Position numbers and translations under genes: made by a program. A DNA stretch of 24,576 bases from DATKXO01 sp035528995 (GTDB lineage Bacteria > Planctomycetota > Phycisphaerae > UBA1845), in contig DATKXO010000159.1 of the NCBI GenBank assembly GCA_035528995.1, positions 1 through 24,576 of the forward strand. The letters run 5' to 3'. The first letter of the stretch is position 1; each line of letters begins with the position of its first letter. A model generated the notes under the pieces. That model saw only the letters and a program-made list of their open reading frames with translations. It searched no databases and was not told the DNA's origin. Below, one piece after another: positions 15,657 to 23,140 of the stretch.

Positions 15657-16724
15657 TTATCGCCCCCGCTTCCACCATCGTTTCCTGGTCCGATCCTGTT
15701 GCACCTTCTCCGGTTCCCTGGTCGCCAACTGGGCCAGCAACTCGGCGTCCGTCTTGCCGGGTCTCGCCAGACGGCGAAGCACACGCAGTTTGCGGGCCGT
15801 CTCCGGGTCCAGGTCCACCGAGGCCACCTCCCCGGTGGCTGACGGTTCGCCGAGCGAGGGAGCTTCCTCTGCCTCCGGCTCGTATGCATCCGCCTCACAC
15901 GCCACGGTCTCTGCGGGGGCGGATGTGCCGGCACCGGCCGCCTGTGATGCCGTGTCCTCCTCCGCGCGCCTGCCGGCCTCCGCAGGTTCGGCCGATAACA
16001 CAGGCTCACCCGCCCGTGTCTCAGACGCCCACTCTGTCGCGTCGCTCTCGGGCGGCGCCACCGCCGCTTCATCCGGTGGAGTCGAAGCCGCTGCCGGCGT
16101 CGGCGCCAGATCCGGCCCATCGCCCCCGGCGACTGGCGACGCCCGCTGCGGGCCCGCGGAAACCTCCGGCACCGGGCGGCCTTCCGTCCCGCCTGCTTCC
16201 ACCGTCGCCCGGCGCTGCTCGAACGCCCGTATCGACTCTTCCAGCTCCGCGTGTCGTTGGGCCAGCCGGCTTTCGCGCTCGTCCTGCTGATGTGCTTGGG
16301 CGTTCAACTCTGCCAGCCGGTCGTCCAGTTCCGTCTGCCGCCGGTCGCACTCGGCCTGACGCGGGTCGAGTCGTGCCTCCCGCTCTTCGAGATCGACTTG
16401 GCGCTTGTCGAGCGCTTGGGCCTGGACGTCGCGATGCTCGTCGTCTTGTCTCTCGGCGGCATCGTGCTGTTGCCGGGCGTCGGCCAGCGAGCGCTCCGTT
16501 GCCTCGACTGCCTCGCGGCTCTCATCGACCCGCCGTTGGGTCTCATCGAGTGACGCCGTACGCGCCTCGAGCGCCTGCAGCCAGGCGTCCAACAGCCGCT
16601 CCACGTCCGCCAGGGCGGAATCGACCGCCTGATCCCGGGCCCGGCCCTCGACGGCAAGGTCGATCGCCGGCCGGTCGGCGGGTGCTCGCGTCGCTGGGGC
16701 TTTCTGTGCGCTCTCTGGCTGCAT
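15657..16724 (-). CDS. Coiled-coil protein A with basic C-terminus
   Basis: Function unknown. The 355-aa product has a coiled coil over about residues 30-190 (for example EREARLDPRQAECDRRQ, then TELDDRLAELNAQ). A long acidic, Ala/Pro/Glu-rich and probably disordered region follows (about 195-300). A basic tail ends in RTRKRWWKRGR. Short phrases such as RQTELDDR and LAQRHAELEE echo coiled-coil B. The start is ATG 16724; a longer frame to 16829 is rejected because the extra part is Arg/Gly/Pro-rich and unlike the protein. It appears to be the first gene of the minus-strand cluster that ends with the GAP1-like gene. Confidence 0.75.
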   Translation of the reverse strand: MQPESAQKAPATRAPADRPAIDLAVEGRARDQAVDSALADVERLLDAWLQALEARTASLDETQRRVDESREAVEATERSLADARQQHDAAERQDDEHRDVQAQALDKRQVDLEEREARLDPRQAECDRRQTELDDRLAELNAQAHQQDERESRLAQRHAELEESIRAFEQRRATVEAGGTEGRPVPEVSAGPQRASPVAGGDGPDLAPTPAAASTPPDEAAVAPPESDATEWASETRAGEPVLSAEPAEAGRRAEEDTASQAAGAGTSAPAETVACEADAYEPEAEEAPSLGEPSATGEVASVDLDPETARKLRVLRRLARPGKTDAELLAQLATREPEKVQQDRTRKRWWKRGR

Positions 16725-16990
16725 TACGAAAGCTGTCCACCAGGCCGGTGTCCCTGCCGGCAGTCCCCGGACGCCCGGTCCGACGCCGGCGCCCCTGCGC
16801 CGTGCCGGCCACAGACCAACCCTGGCCACGATTCCCGACCGTCGGGCTGTGCCGGTTCGGAAAGCTGGGCTGCTTGATAACTTACGATACGAATGTGCCC
16901 GGGACCGCGGCTATCGGCATGAAAGAACACCCGGCCCGGCGGCGCCCGGTGTTACCGGACGCCCTTTGACGTGACACGTCCTGTCACCGC
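16725..16990. other. Promoter-length gap before the coiled-coil/GTPase cluster
   Basis: This 266-nt gap has no credible gene. It holds the hairpin at 16941-16963. A relatively AT-rich patch (16873-16894) could be a promoter for the cluster on the minus strand, but no clear -35/-10 pair was seen. Confidence 0.4.
16941..16963 (-). terminator. Hairpin terminator after the STN-domain gene
   Basis: Read on the minus strand, GGCGTCCGGT, a 3-nt loop, and ACCGGGCGCC form a 10-bp stem with one G-U pair, 27 nt after the stop at 16991. In plus-strand RNA the same position would be a C-A mismatch, so the stem is complete only in the transcript of the upstream gene. There is no T-run. A U-less or mRNA-stabilising end is therefore inferred. 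Confidence 0.45.
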
Positions 16991-18106
16991 TTATGGGGCG
17001 GACGACTGCTCCAGGTCCTGCAACGCTTTGCGGATCGCCTCGTCCGCCCGCTCGATGTACTTCTTGCGCAGCCGGTTCGTCTCCGCGCTCAGGTCCGACT
17101 CGCGGATGAAAATCTCCACCTGAGTCCCGTCCGGACTCGGCGGCAGCGCGATCTTTCCCACGTACGGACCCGATGTCCGACGAGATCCGCCTTCCGCCGG
17201 CTCGGGCCCGGCTGAGGCGGCGCCCGGCTGGTAGAACACCACCGCGTCGGCTTCCACCCGATAACCCAACCCCGTCGTCGCCGACACCAGCTCCAGCGCG
17301 TCGCTGGCCGTCTTGTTCTCCAGGTACAGCGAGAAGTTCTCGCGAGTCTGCAACGGCAGCGACGCAATCGCCCCCGGCTCAGCCCGCACCGTCACGCCGG
17401 CCTGCTGCCCGATGGCCTGCAACGCTTCCATCAGCTTTCGGTGACTCAGCCGGATCGACACCGGCCAGTCCAACTGCCGCCGCAACTGCTCGGACTTCGG
17501 CACCACCGTGATCTGCTTGCCCCACGGATACCAGGTCCAGTCCAGCGAGTCGCAGGCCAGCGTCAGAACCTCGTCACCCGGCCCCGCCCCGACTCGCTGA
17601 ATGGCGGCCCGCAGCGGCGGCCAGCCGTCCGTCTGACCGATACGAAACTGCAGCTTGCCGCCCAGCCGATCGATCGCCGACGCGTCGCCCTGGAAGTCCG
17701 TGCCGTTCAACGCCGCCAACGTGTCCAGCTCGTCCCAGGTCGCCTGCCGCCCGATGCGCAACAACGCCGACTTGGGCAGCACCTCGATCGACCGCTCCCG
17801 CACCTCGAACTCCAACCCCAGCGGGGCCGCCAGACTCGACAGCCCCTCCCGAAGCGAGATGTTCCGCATCGTCGCGCTGACCTTGGTGTTTTCGCCGTAA
17901 GGCAGCAGCTCCAGCGTCCACGGCGAAATCGTGAGCTGAACGCCCGTCTGCTCGGCGATCGTCTCGAACGCATCCGCCAGCGGCCGGTCCTCGATCTCCA
18001 TCTGCACCGGCTGGTCCAGCGCTTCCTCGATCAAGGCCCGCAGATCGTCGGCGCCCGGCACCGACATCATCATCACGCATACAAGCAGGCCGACAGGTTT
18101 CATCAT
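16991..18106 (-). CDS. Exported protein with two STN-like domains
   Basis: The 371-aa product has a signal peptide (about residues 1-19, MMKPVGLLVCVMMMSVPGAD). The first STN-like unit spans about 32-110 (VQMEIEDRPLADAFETIAEQ, then TGVQLTISPWTLELLPYG). The second spans about 212-293 (SIRLSHRKLMEALQAIGQQA, then VTVRAEPG). STN is the short domain at the N-terminus of secretins and TonB-dependent receptors. No secretin or barrel domain follows, so it is a stand-alone periplasmic protein. The start is ATG 18106, 6 nt from AGGAG (18113-18117). It follows the sigma/anti-sigma pair, closely spaced (29 nt), so it may sense or transmit an envelope signal. Specific function unknown. Confidence 0.72.
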   Translation of the reverse strand: MMKPVGLLVCVMMMSVPGADDLRALIEEALDQPVQMEIEDRPLADAFETIAEQTGVQLTISPWTLELLPYGENTKVSATMRNISLREGLSSLAAPLGLEFEVRERSIEVLPKSALLRIGRQATWDELDTLAALNGTDFQGDASAIDRLGGKLQFRIGQTDGWPPLRAAIQRVGAGPGDEVLTLACDSLDWTWYPWGKQITVVPKSEQLRRQLDWPVSIRLSHRKLMEALQAIGQQAGVTVRAEPGAIASLPLQTRENFSLYLENKTASDALELVSATTGLGYRVEADAVVFYQPGAASAGPEPAEGGSRRTSGPYVGKIALPPSPDGTQVEIFIRESDLSAETNRLRKKYIERADEAIRKALQDLEQSSAP

Positions 18107-18135
18107 CAATTACTCCTCGCAACGCGGCGATCGAA

Positions 18136-18723
18136 TCAGAAGTAGGGCGTCTCCTCGGCAATCGTGTCCCCTGCCGACGGACTGGCACCCGCAGCGGCAA
18201 TCGCCACCACCGGCCTGGACGCGGATCGCGCCGCCGAAGTTCCACGTGGCGGAGTCCGGTCGAACCGGACCTGAGCCAGCGCGTCGCCCAGCCCCGGCGC
18301 CCGGCGCCAGTCATCGTCCCGTTGGACGGAAACCATCGCCACCGAGCGCCCGGTCGAGTCCAGTTGCGGCGACCGGATCGCCAGGTGCAGCGTGAAGGCC
18401 AACAGGATCATGGCCGCGGCCGACAGCGGGGCGTACAAACGTAGAATCCGTCGTCTGTGTCGCCAGGCATCCTCGGCCTCCCGCCGCACAGCCGACTCCT
18501 CGACGAACCGATCGCTGTCCACCTCGGGCACCGGCCCGCCCCACGCCCGGATCAGCTCGTTCGTGCGCCGCAACGTCGCCAGCGACGCGGCCAGCTCGGC
18601 ATCGGTCGCCAGCCGCCGCTCCACCTCGGCCAGCGTCGCCTCGTCGAGGTCGCCGTCCAGGTACTGGCTCAACAGGAACTCGAGCTGCTCGTTGTCGTCG
18701 TTCGAGGGCATCACCGGCCCCAT
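18136..18723 (-). CDS. Membrane anti-sigma factor without zinc motif
   Basis: The 195-aa product has a small N-terminal helical domain (EQLEFLLSQYLDGDLDEATL, 12-31), as in anti-sigma factors and FecR-like regulators. One membrane helix (about 94-116) and a periplasmic tail follow. It contains no cysteine, so the HxxxCxxC zinc site of many anti-sigma factors is absent. It begins 3 nt after the sigma stop, the classic arrangement for a regulator of the upstream sigma factor. ATG 18723 is chosen for this tight coupling; ATG 18711 is an alternative. The call is from layout and domain style. Confidence 0.72.
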   Translation of the reverse strand: MGPVMPSNDDNEQLEFLLSQYLDGDLDEATLAEVERRLATDAELAASLATLRRTNELIRAWGGPVPEVDSDRFVEESAVRREAEDAWRHRRRILRLYAPLSAAAMILLAFTLHLAIRSPQLDSTGRSVAMVSVQRDDDWRRAPGLGDALAQVRFDRTPPRGTSAARSASRPVVAIAAAGASPSAGDTIAEETPYF

Positions 18724-18726
18724 CCC

Positions 18727-19371
18727 TCACTCAAGGTACCCCGCCAAGGTCTTTCGCAGCGTCTTTCTGGCCTGGAACACGTTCCATTTGACCAACTCCA
18801 CGCTGCACTCCAGAATCTCGGCCACCTCCTTTTGCGGCAGTCCCTCGATGCTGAACAGAATCAGCGCCAACCGCTGCTTCTCGGGGAGCCTGCCGATTGC
18901 CTCTCCGACCGCTCCGCCCAACTCGCCCGATAGTGGCGACTCCGTCGGCGATCCCCCAAACGCGCCGCCGTTCAGCGACTCCCCCGAGGGTGACCGAAAC
19001 TCGCCGCGGCCTTCGATGACCTCGTCGAGCGGCATGGCCGACCGGGCCACACCCGATGCCCGCGAGCGCCGGAAGTTGAGCGAGAGGTTGCTGACGATTC
19101 GCAGCAACCACGGCCCGAACCGCCCGTGATCCTCCAGGCTCCCCAGACTCCGGTAAGCCCGCAGGAAGGCGTCCTGGGAGACGTCGGCCGCGTCGTGCAC
19201 GTTGCCCAACAGCCGATACGCCACCGCAATCGCCCGACGCTGGTACCGGCGCACCAACTCGTCATACGCGGGTGATTCCCCCGCGAGTGCCGATCCAACC
19301 AGTTGGGCGTCGTCAATCGCACCCTCCGTCGTGCCGCCCCTCAGCTTGTCCGGTCCCGTCTGGTTAGACAC
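18727..19371 (-). CDS. ECF-type RNA polymerase sigma factor
   Basis: The 214-aa product has region 2 (RRYQRRAIAVAYRLLG, NVHDAADVSQDAFLRAYRSL, about residues 41-75) and region 4 (LPEKQRLALILFSIEGLPQK, EVAEILECSVELVKWNVFQA, about 157-200), joined by a longer Gly/Ser-rich linker. This is the extracytoplasmic-function layout. The probable start is GTG 19371, with a weak ribosome site. It heads a sigma/anti-sigma/STN-protein set on the minus strand. ECF factors are normally inactive until the anti-sigma releases them; target promoters are unknown. Confidence 0.9.
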   Translation of the reverse strand: MSNQTGPDKLRGGTTEGAIDDAQLVGSALAGESPAYDELVRRYQRRAIAVAYRLLGNVHDAADVSQDAFLRAYRSLGSLEDHGRFGPWLLRIVSNLSLNFRRSRASGVARSAMPLDEVIEGRGEFRSPSGESLNGGAFGGSPTESPLSGELGGAVGEAIGRLPEKQRLALILFSIEGLPQKEVAEILECSVELVKWNVFQARKTLRKTLAGYLE

Positions 19372-19403
19372 GCGTCGCCCAGCCTCGTTAGTCGCCGGTG
19401 GGT

Positions 19404-19438
19404 CCTAAGTCCGCACAGAGACTAAAGTTGGACTTGGG
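19404..19438. promoter_or_regulatory. Inverted repeat upstream of the ECF sigma gene
   Basis: CCTAAGTCC (19404-19412) and GGACTTGGG (19430-19438) are inverted repeats with one mismatch, separated by 17 nt. They lie 33-67 nt before the sigma start. The size of the gap is unlike a terminator, so an operator or a -35/-10 bracketing site is more likely. The role is inferred. Confidence 0.35.
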
Positions 19439-19457
19439 AGGTGTCAAAAGCCCGCGA

Positions 19458-19486
19458 TAAACCGGCCCGGACGTGCATGGGGCCGG
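19458..19486 (-). terminator. Probable terminator of the aldo/keto reductase gene
   Basis: On the minus strand, CCGGCCC and GGGCCGG form a 7-bp stem with an 11-nt loop (19462-19486), followed by TTTA. It lies about 25 nt after the TAG at 19512. The short T-stretch makes the call moderate. Confidence 0.45.
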
Positions 19487-19511
19487 CGCTCCGTCCCCCA
19501 TCGCGTTTCGC

Positions 19512-20747
19512 CTACGCCAGCAACGCTTCCGCCCGGCGGACGATGCCGGCGAAGTCCAGGTGGCTCTTGCACGCCCGACGAGCGGCCTCGAGATCGGCCC
19601 CCGACCAGTCGCGAGCCTCTGGAGCCATCCTCAGCAGCAGATCGCGGGCTTCGCCCACCCGTCCGTCGTTCCGCGCATAGCTGACGTAACGGGCGATGGT
19701 GTTGAGGTCGGCCCGTGTGCCCCCCGCCCGGCGACAGCTCCCGTCACAGCGAAGGCAGCACACGTGCTCGGCTCCGCGCAGCAGCCCATCCAGCGCCCCC
19801 AGCTCGTCCCCGGTCAGCGGTTTGAAGTCCCTGCACGCCGCCGCGTTCTCTTGCAGCTTCTTGAACGAGTTCATGTGCGAGCAGACGCTGGCGAACCGTT
19901 CGTCCGTCCACATGGCGCTGAGCACCGCCGTATGGGCGTTCAACCCCTTCTCCTCGAAGTCGGGCAGAACCTTCTTGATGCCCCCGGCTCCGCTGCGGTT
20001 CTGCTTCATCGAGATCAGGCCCACCCCCGCCTTGTGGCAGGCGTCAACCGCTTTGCCGAACGCGGCGTTGTCTCGAAGGACCAGCGGGTCGGCTGACACC
20101 AGAATGGCATCGACCCAGCCGCCCTCGGCCGCCGCTTCCAGCATGCCGGTGCGGATGTCGATCGGCTCCGTGTGCGTGCTGAAGCCGAAGAAGCGGCACT
20201 TGCCCGACGCCCGGATCTTCTCCACCGCCTTCGTCCAGTCATTGTCCGCGAACCACTTGGTGTCTTCCAGACCGTGATAGTGGTCCGAATCCCCCATCCC
20301 TGCCAGCATGAACATGTCCAGATAGTCGGTCTCCAGCGTCTCCAGTCGTTCGTCGACCATCGTTGCCAGCCGTTCCGGCGTCAACGGGATGTCTTTATCG
20401 AGCAGAAAGTACTCTTTGCGGTGCCCCGTCTTGTTGAGCCACCGCCCGATCGTGCGTTCGGCGTTCCCGGTCAGGTAATAGGCCGCCCCGTCGATGTACC
20501 GCACGCCCGCCGAGTGCATCATGTTCAGATGTCGCTCGCTGATGTCGAACGCCGCCCCCTGCCCCAGCATCGTGATTTCAACACCCGTGCGCCCCAGCTT
20601 GCGCCGCGGCAACACCGGGCCATCGCCCTCACCTTTGGGTGATTGTTCACCATCCGAGGCCATCGCCGCGCCGGTCGCGGCCACAACGGCGGCCGCCGCA
20701 CTCGTCCGAAGAAACTCGCGTCGGGATACGGGAGATTCGTCGTTCAT
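19512..20747 (-). CDS. Tat-exported aldo/keto reductase with C-terminal cysteine cluster
   Basis: The 411-aa product has a twin-arginine signal (SRREFLRTS, residues 8-16), so it is predicted to be exported folded. An aldo/keto-reductase barrel follows: RRKLGRTGVEITMLGQG (48-64), YIDGAAYYLTGNAERTIGRW with Asp86 and Tyr90/91, and Lys118 in FLLDKDI, as expected for the family tetrad. The C-terminus carries a compact CCLRCDGSC cluster plus a further Cys, like the iron-sulphur-binding tail of some reductases in this family. ATG 20747 is 8 nt from AGGAG (20756-20760). The substrate is not predictable. Confidence 0.87.
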   Translation of the reverse strand: MNDESPVSRREFLRTSAAAAVVAATGAAMASDGEQSPKGEGDGPVLPRRKLGRTGVEITMLGQGAAFDISERHLNMMHSAGVRYIDGAAYYLTGNAERTIGRWLNKTGHRKEYFLLDKDIPLTPERLATMVDERLETLETDYLDMFMLAGMGDSDHYHGLEDTKWFADNDWTKAVEKIRASGKCRFFGFSTHTEPIDIRTGMLEAAAEGGWVDAILVSADPLVLRDNAAFGKAVDACHKAGVGLISMKQNRSGAGGIKKVLPDFEEKGLNAHTAVLSAMWTDERFASVCSHMNSFKKLQENAAACRDFKPLTGDELGALDGLLRGAEHVCCLRCDGSCRRAGGTRADLNTIARYVSYARNDGRVGEARDLLLRMAPEARDWSGADLEAARRACKSHLDFAGIVRRAEALLA

Positions 20748-21256
20748 TGCAGGGGCTCCTGCGTGAAGCATCGGGCCGGGTGACGTCGGGTCGGGTCTGC
20801 GCCCGACCTTCCCGCAACGATTCTAACGCTTCGTATGCCCGCCCCAAAGCGGGCCCCTGCTCCGATTCGCGCACGAAACGACACGCCACCCGGCGCCCTC
20901 CCGGCGGCGCGCATGGCGGCCCGGAAGGCCGCAGGAGTGTGGCCACGGGTGCAGCGCAGCCCGCCGACAGGCGGGCGAAGCCCAACCCGTGGAAACCGTC
21001 CTTTCAGTAACCCGCCCTGGAAGGGCGGAGGAGGGTCGAGCCTGGTGCCCGCCACGCGCGCCCCAGCCGCTCGTGGCACCCCAAACCGAATGTCGCCGGG
21101 AGTATCACGGACCCGTCCCTCCGTTCCGCCCGCCGCGCGGTTGCCTCCCCTGATCGTTGGGGCCTAACATGCCCGAACTGAGGAACCCGCGATGCCGGGC
21201 GCGCGACCGCTTGTCGATGCCCGTCACCCCGCGGTCAACTCGAAAGGTCCGGGCCT
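20748..21256. other. Long intergenic region rich in hairpins
   Basis: This 509-nt gap between two divergent genes has no credible gene. It holds several perfect GC hairpins: GCCCGC/GCGGGC (20837-20854), GCGGCC/GGCCGC (20916-20932), a nested pair with outer CCACGGGT/ACCCGTGG (20943-20992) and inner GCCCGCC/GGCGGGC (20959-20976), and CCGCCCT/AGGGCGG (21012-21028). It probably also contains both promoters, which were not resolved. Confidence 0.5.
20943..20992. repeat. Nested inverted repeat
   Basis: The outer arms CCACGGGT and ACCCGTGG (8 bp) enclose the inner arms GCCCGCC and GGCGGGC (7 bp, 4-nt loop). Both stems are perfect. It differs in sequence from the REP-like family of this window and may be a member of another dispersed palindrome family. 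Confidence 0.5.
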
Positions 21257-22153
21257 ATGCGTCTTTGCGTTGTCCAGTTCCAGGGTGAGCCGGCGCCTAC
21301 ACTCGCCAGGTGGACTGACGGCGGCCTGGTCCCGCTGGAAGGCCCGCCCAGTATCCGCGGAGCCCTCGAAGCCTCCGGCGATGCCGAGCTGATCCGCAGG
21401 GCCCAGGCCGCGACCGCACCGACCCGCACGCCCGAGTCCGTCCAACGCTGGCTCCCACCCGTGCCCGACCCGCGCACCTTCCGGGACTTCTACGCCTTCG
21501 AGCAGCACGTCAAAACCTGCCGCGAAAAACGCGGACAGCAGATGGTCCCCGAGTGGTACCGCATGCCCGTCTTCTACTTCTCCAACCCCTGCACGCTGCG
21601 GGGCCATCTCGAGCCCGTCCGCCGCCCGGCCGCCACTCAGGAGATGGACTTCGAGCTCGAGATCGCCTGCGTCATCGGGCGGAACGTCGAGAACGTCGCC
21701 GGCCGGGCCGCCGAGGACGCCGTCTTCGGCTACACCATCCTCAACGACCTCTCCGCCCGCGACCTCCAGCGGCAGGAAATGAAGTGCATGCTCGGACCGG
21801 CCAAGGGCAAGGACTTCGCCAGCGCCCTCGGCCCCTTCCTGGTCACACCGGACGAACTGGCCGAGGTTCGTGTCGGCCCCGGCCGGTACGACCTCAACAT
21901 GATCGCCCGCAAGAACGGCCGCGAGATATCCCGCGGCAACATGAGCTCCATCACCTTCGACTTCACCCGTCTGATCGAGCGGGCCTCCGCCGACGTGCCC
22001 CTCTTCCCCGGCGACCTCATCGGCAGTGGAACCGTGGGCACCGGCTGCATCCTCGAGCTCGGCCCCGAGAACACCGACGGCTGGCTCGAACCCGGCGACA
22101 CCATCGAGCTGGAAATCGACCGCCTCGGCACCCTGACCACGCCAATCGTCTGA
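21257..22153 (+). CDS. Fumarylacetoacetate hydrolase-family enzyme
   Basis: The 298-aa product has the FAH fold C-terminal domain. Metal-binding residues are visible as E133 and E135 in DFELEIACVIGRN and D164 in GYTILNDLSARDLQ. Other family blocks are KGKDFASALGPFLVTPDEL, MSSITFDFTRLIE and LFPGDLIGSGTVGTGC. Members hydrolyse, decarboxylate or isomerise beta-keto acids in aromatic or sugar-acid breakdown, and the exact substrate cannot be told. ATG 21257 has AAAGG about 10 nt upstream. It stands alone. The TGA overlaps the left end of a palindromic repeat. Confidence 0.9.
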   Translation: MRLCVVQFQGEPAPTLARWTDGGLVPLEGPPSIRGALEASGDAELIRRAQAATAPTRTPESVQRWLPPVPDPRTFRDFYAFEQHVKTCREKRGQQMVPEWYRMPVFYFSNPCTLRGHLEPVRRPAATQEMDFELEIACVIGRNVENVAGRAAEDAVFGYTILNDLSARDLQRQEMKCMLGPAKGKDFASALGPFLVTPDELAEVRVGPGRYDLNMIARKNGREISRGNMSSITFDFTRLIERASADVPLFPGDLIGSGTVGTGCILELGPENTDGWLEPGDTIELEIDRLGTLTTPIV

Positions 22154-22211
22154 TATCAGGTCCGGGATGAGTCTGCCGATTCACGAGCCGCGAACTTCAG
22201 TTCGCGCGGAC
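22152..22211 (+). repeat. REP-like palindromic repeat, copy 3
   Basis: This copy matches copy 1 over 60 nt with 7 differences. It begins inside the stop codon of the FAH-family gene (TGA 22151-22153). The hairpin core CGCGAACT-TC-AGTTCGCG is at 22189-22206. The sharp left border at a stop codon suggests insertion directly at a gene end or selection for that place. Confidence 0.75.
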
Positions 22212-22222
22212 GACACCGATCC

Positions 22223-22315
22223 GGCGACCCGCAAGCTTCGACTGACGAACCGCGAACTTCGACTGACGAGCCGCGAACTTCGACTGACGAGCCGCGAACT
22301 TCAGTTCGCGCGGAC
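22223..22315 (+). repeat. 21-bp tandem array of repeat half elements, ending in copy 4
   Basis: Four units with exact 21-bp spacing (CTTC at 22236, 22257, 22278 and 22299) carry GAGCCGCGAACTTC, the left arm of the REP-like element. The first unit is diverged. Only the last unit continues into the right arm, giving a full hairpin, CGCGAACT-TC-AGTTCGCG, at 22293-22310. The array lies between two convergent genes. Confidence 0.75.
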
Positions 22316-22342
22316 AAACCCGATTGGTTTGACCTATTAAAA
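22312..22342. terminator. Possible bidirectional terminator
   Basis: GGACAAACC and GGTTTGACC pair with one mismatch around a 5-nt loop. TATTAAAA follows on the plus side. On the minus strand the A-run becomes T's on the upstream side. The place between convergent genes fits a shared transcript end. Confidence 0.4.
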
Positions 22343-22354
22343 CGAAGCGATCAC

Positions 22355-23140
22355 TCACGGCGTCGCTGTGATGTGCCCGCCGCTTGAGCGGCCTGTCCGC
22401 GCAGCGACCGTCGCAGCCGGCTCATTCGTGATCAGCGGGGCGATCACCTCCCGGACGAACGTCGTGTTCGTGCAATCCGTGTGACCGCCCGCCCAGCCGT
22501 ACCGCATGTACTGCCGCGACCACTCCACGTTCCTGATCCGGTCGTCCGCCCCCGGCGGCACCGCCAGACCCACCTGCCCAACCGAGTCCACCCCACGCTT
22601 GCCGTCGATCGTCCCCACCACCCGGACGGTCGCCAGCACCATGTCGTGCGGCGAGTGATACACGTAGATCCGTCCGTCCATGTGCTTCAACGCCTTGCTC
22701 ACGTCGTAGTCGTGCGACAGCGACGAGCCCAGCAGAACCAGGTTGTCGACCCGGGTGTCGTCGTCCAGCTCTTCCAGCGCCCAGACGGCCACGCCCGTGC
22801 CCGCCGACAGGGCGATCACGTTGATCTCGTTGTGCGGGTAGCGCTTGCGGTAGTCCTGGATCTGTTCGGCCAGCAGCGCCGCTCGGGCCTTGGCGTTGAT
22901 GGTCAGAAGCTGATCGATCAGCGGATTGAACGACACCGTCCAGATGAAGATGCGTACGTCGCCCCGGTAGCCGGCCTGCCGCAGCCCGTCCGGCACGCCG
23001 GACGACAGCACGTCCACGTTGCTCGCTCCGCCGAGGTAGAACGTCTTGCCGAACGGCTCGGCCGCCCCGCGCTTCTCGCAGCCGGCCCCGCCCAGCGCGA
23101 TCGTCAGAACGATAAGCGTCTTCAAGACCGTCGATCGCAT
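22355..23140 (-). CDS. Lipoprotein with a predicted serine-hydrolase fold
   Basis: No named family is recognised. The 261-aa product has a lipoprotein signal ending in LGGAGC (Cys21), so it should be membrane-anchored. An alpha/beta-hydrolase pattern is visible: a nucleophile elbow ALSAG (Ser112), a later Asp166 in HSPHDMVL, and His220 in AGGHTDC, in the right order for a catalytic triad. The start is ATG 23140, chosen because the lipobox then lies at the normal distance; the longer frame to 23332 reads through a promoter-like gap. A GGGGA lies about 7 nt upstream. The substrate is unknown. Confidence 0.68.
   Translation of the reverse strand: MRSTVLKTLIVLTIALGGAGCEKRGAAEPFGKTFYLGGASNVDVLSSGVPDGLRQAGYRGDVRIFIWTVSFNPLIDQLLTINAKARAALLAEQIQDYRKRYPHNEINVIALSAGTGVAVWALEELDDDTRVDNLVLLGSSLSHDYDVSKALKHMDGRIYVYHSPHDMVLATVRVVGTIDGKRGVDSVGQVGLAVPPGADDRIRNVEWSRQYMRYGWAGGHTDCTNTTFVREVIAPLITNEPAATVAARTGRSSGGHITATP

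Noticed and set aside
15482..16969. 495-codon plus-strand frame
   Set aside because: It is a Pro/Arg-rich shadow opposite coiled-coil A and contains no recognisable domain.
22223..22315. CRISPR array
   Set aside because: The 21-bp units are directly adjacent with no unique spacers, and no cas gene is present.
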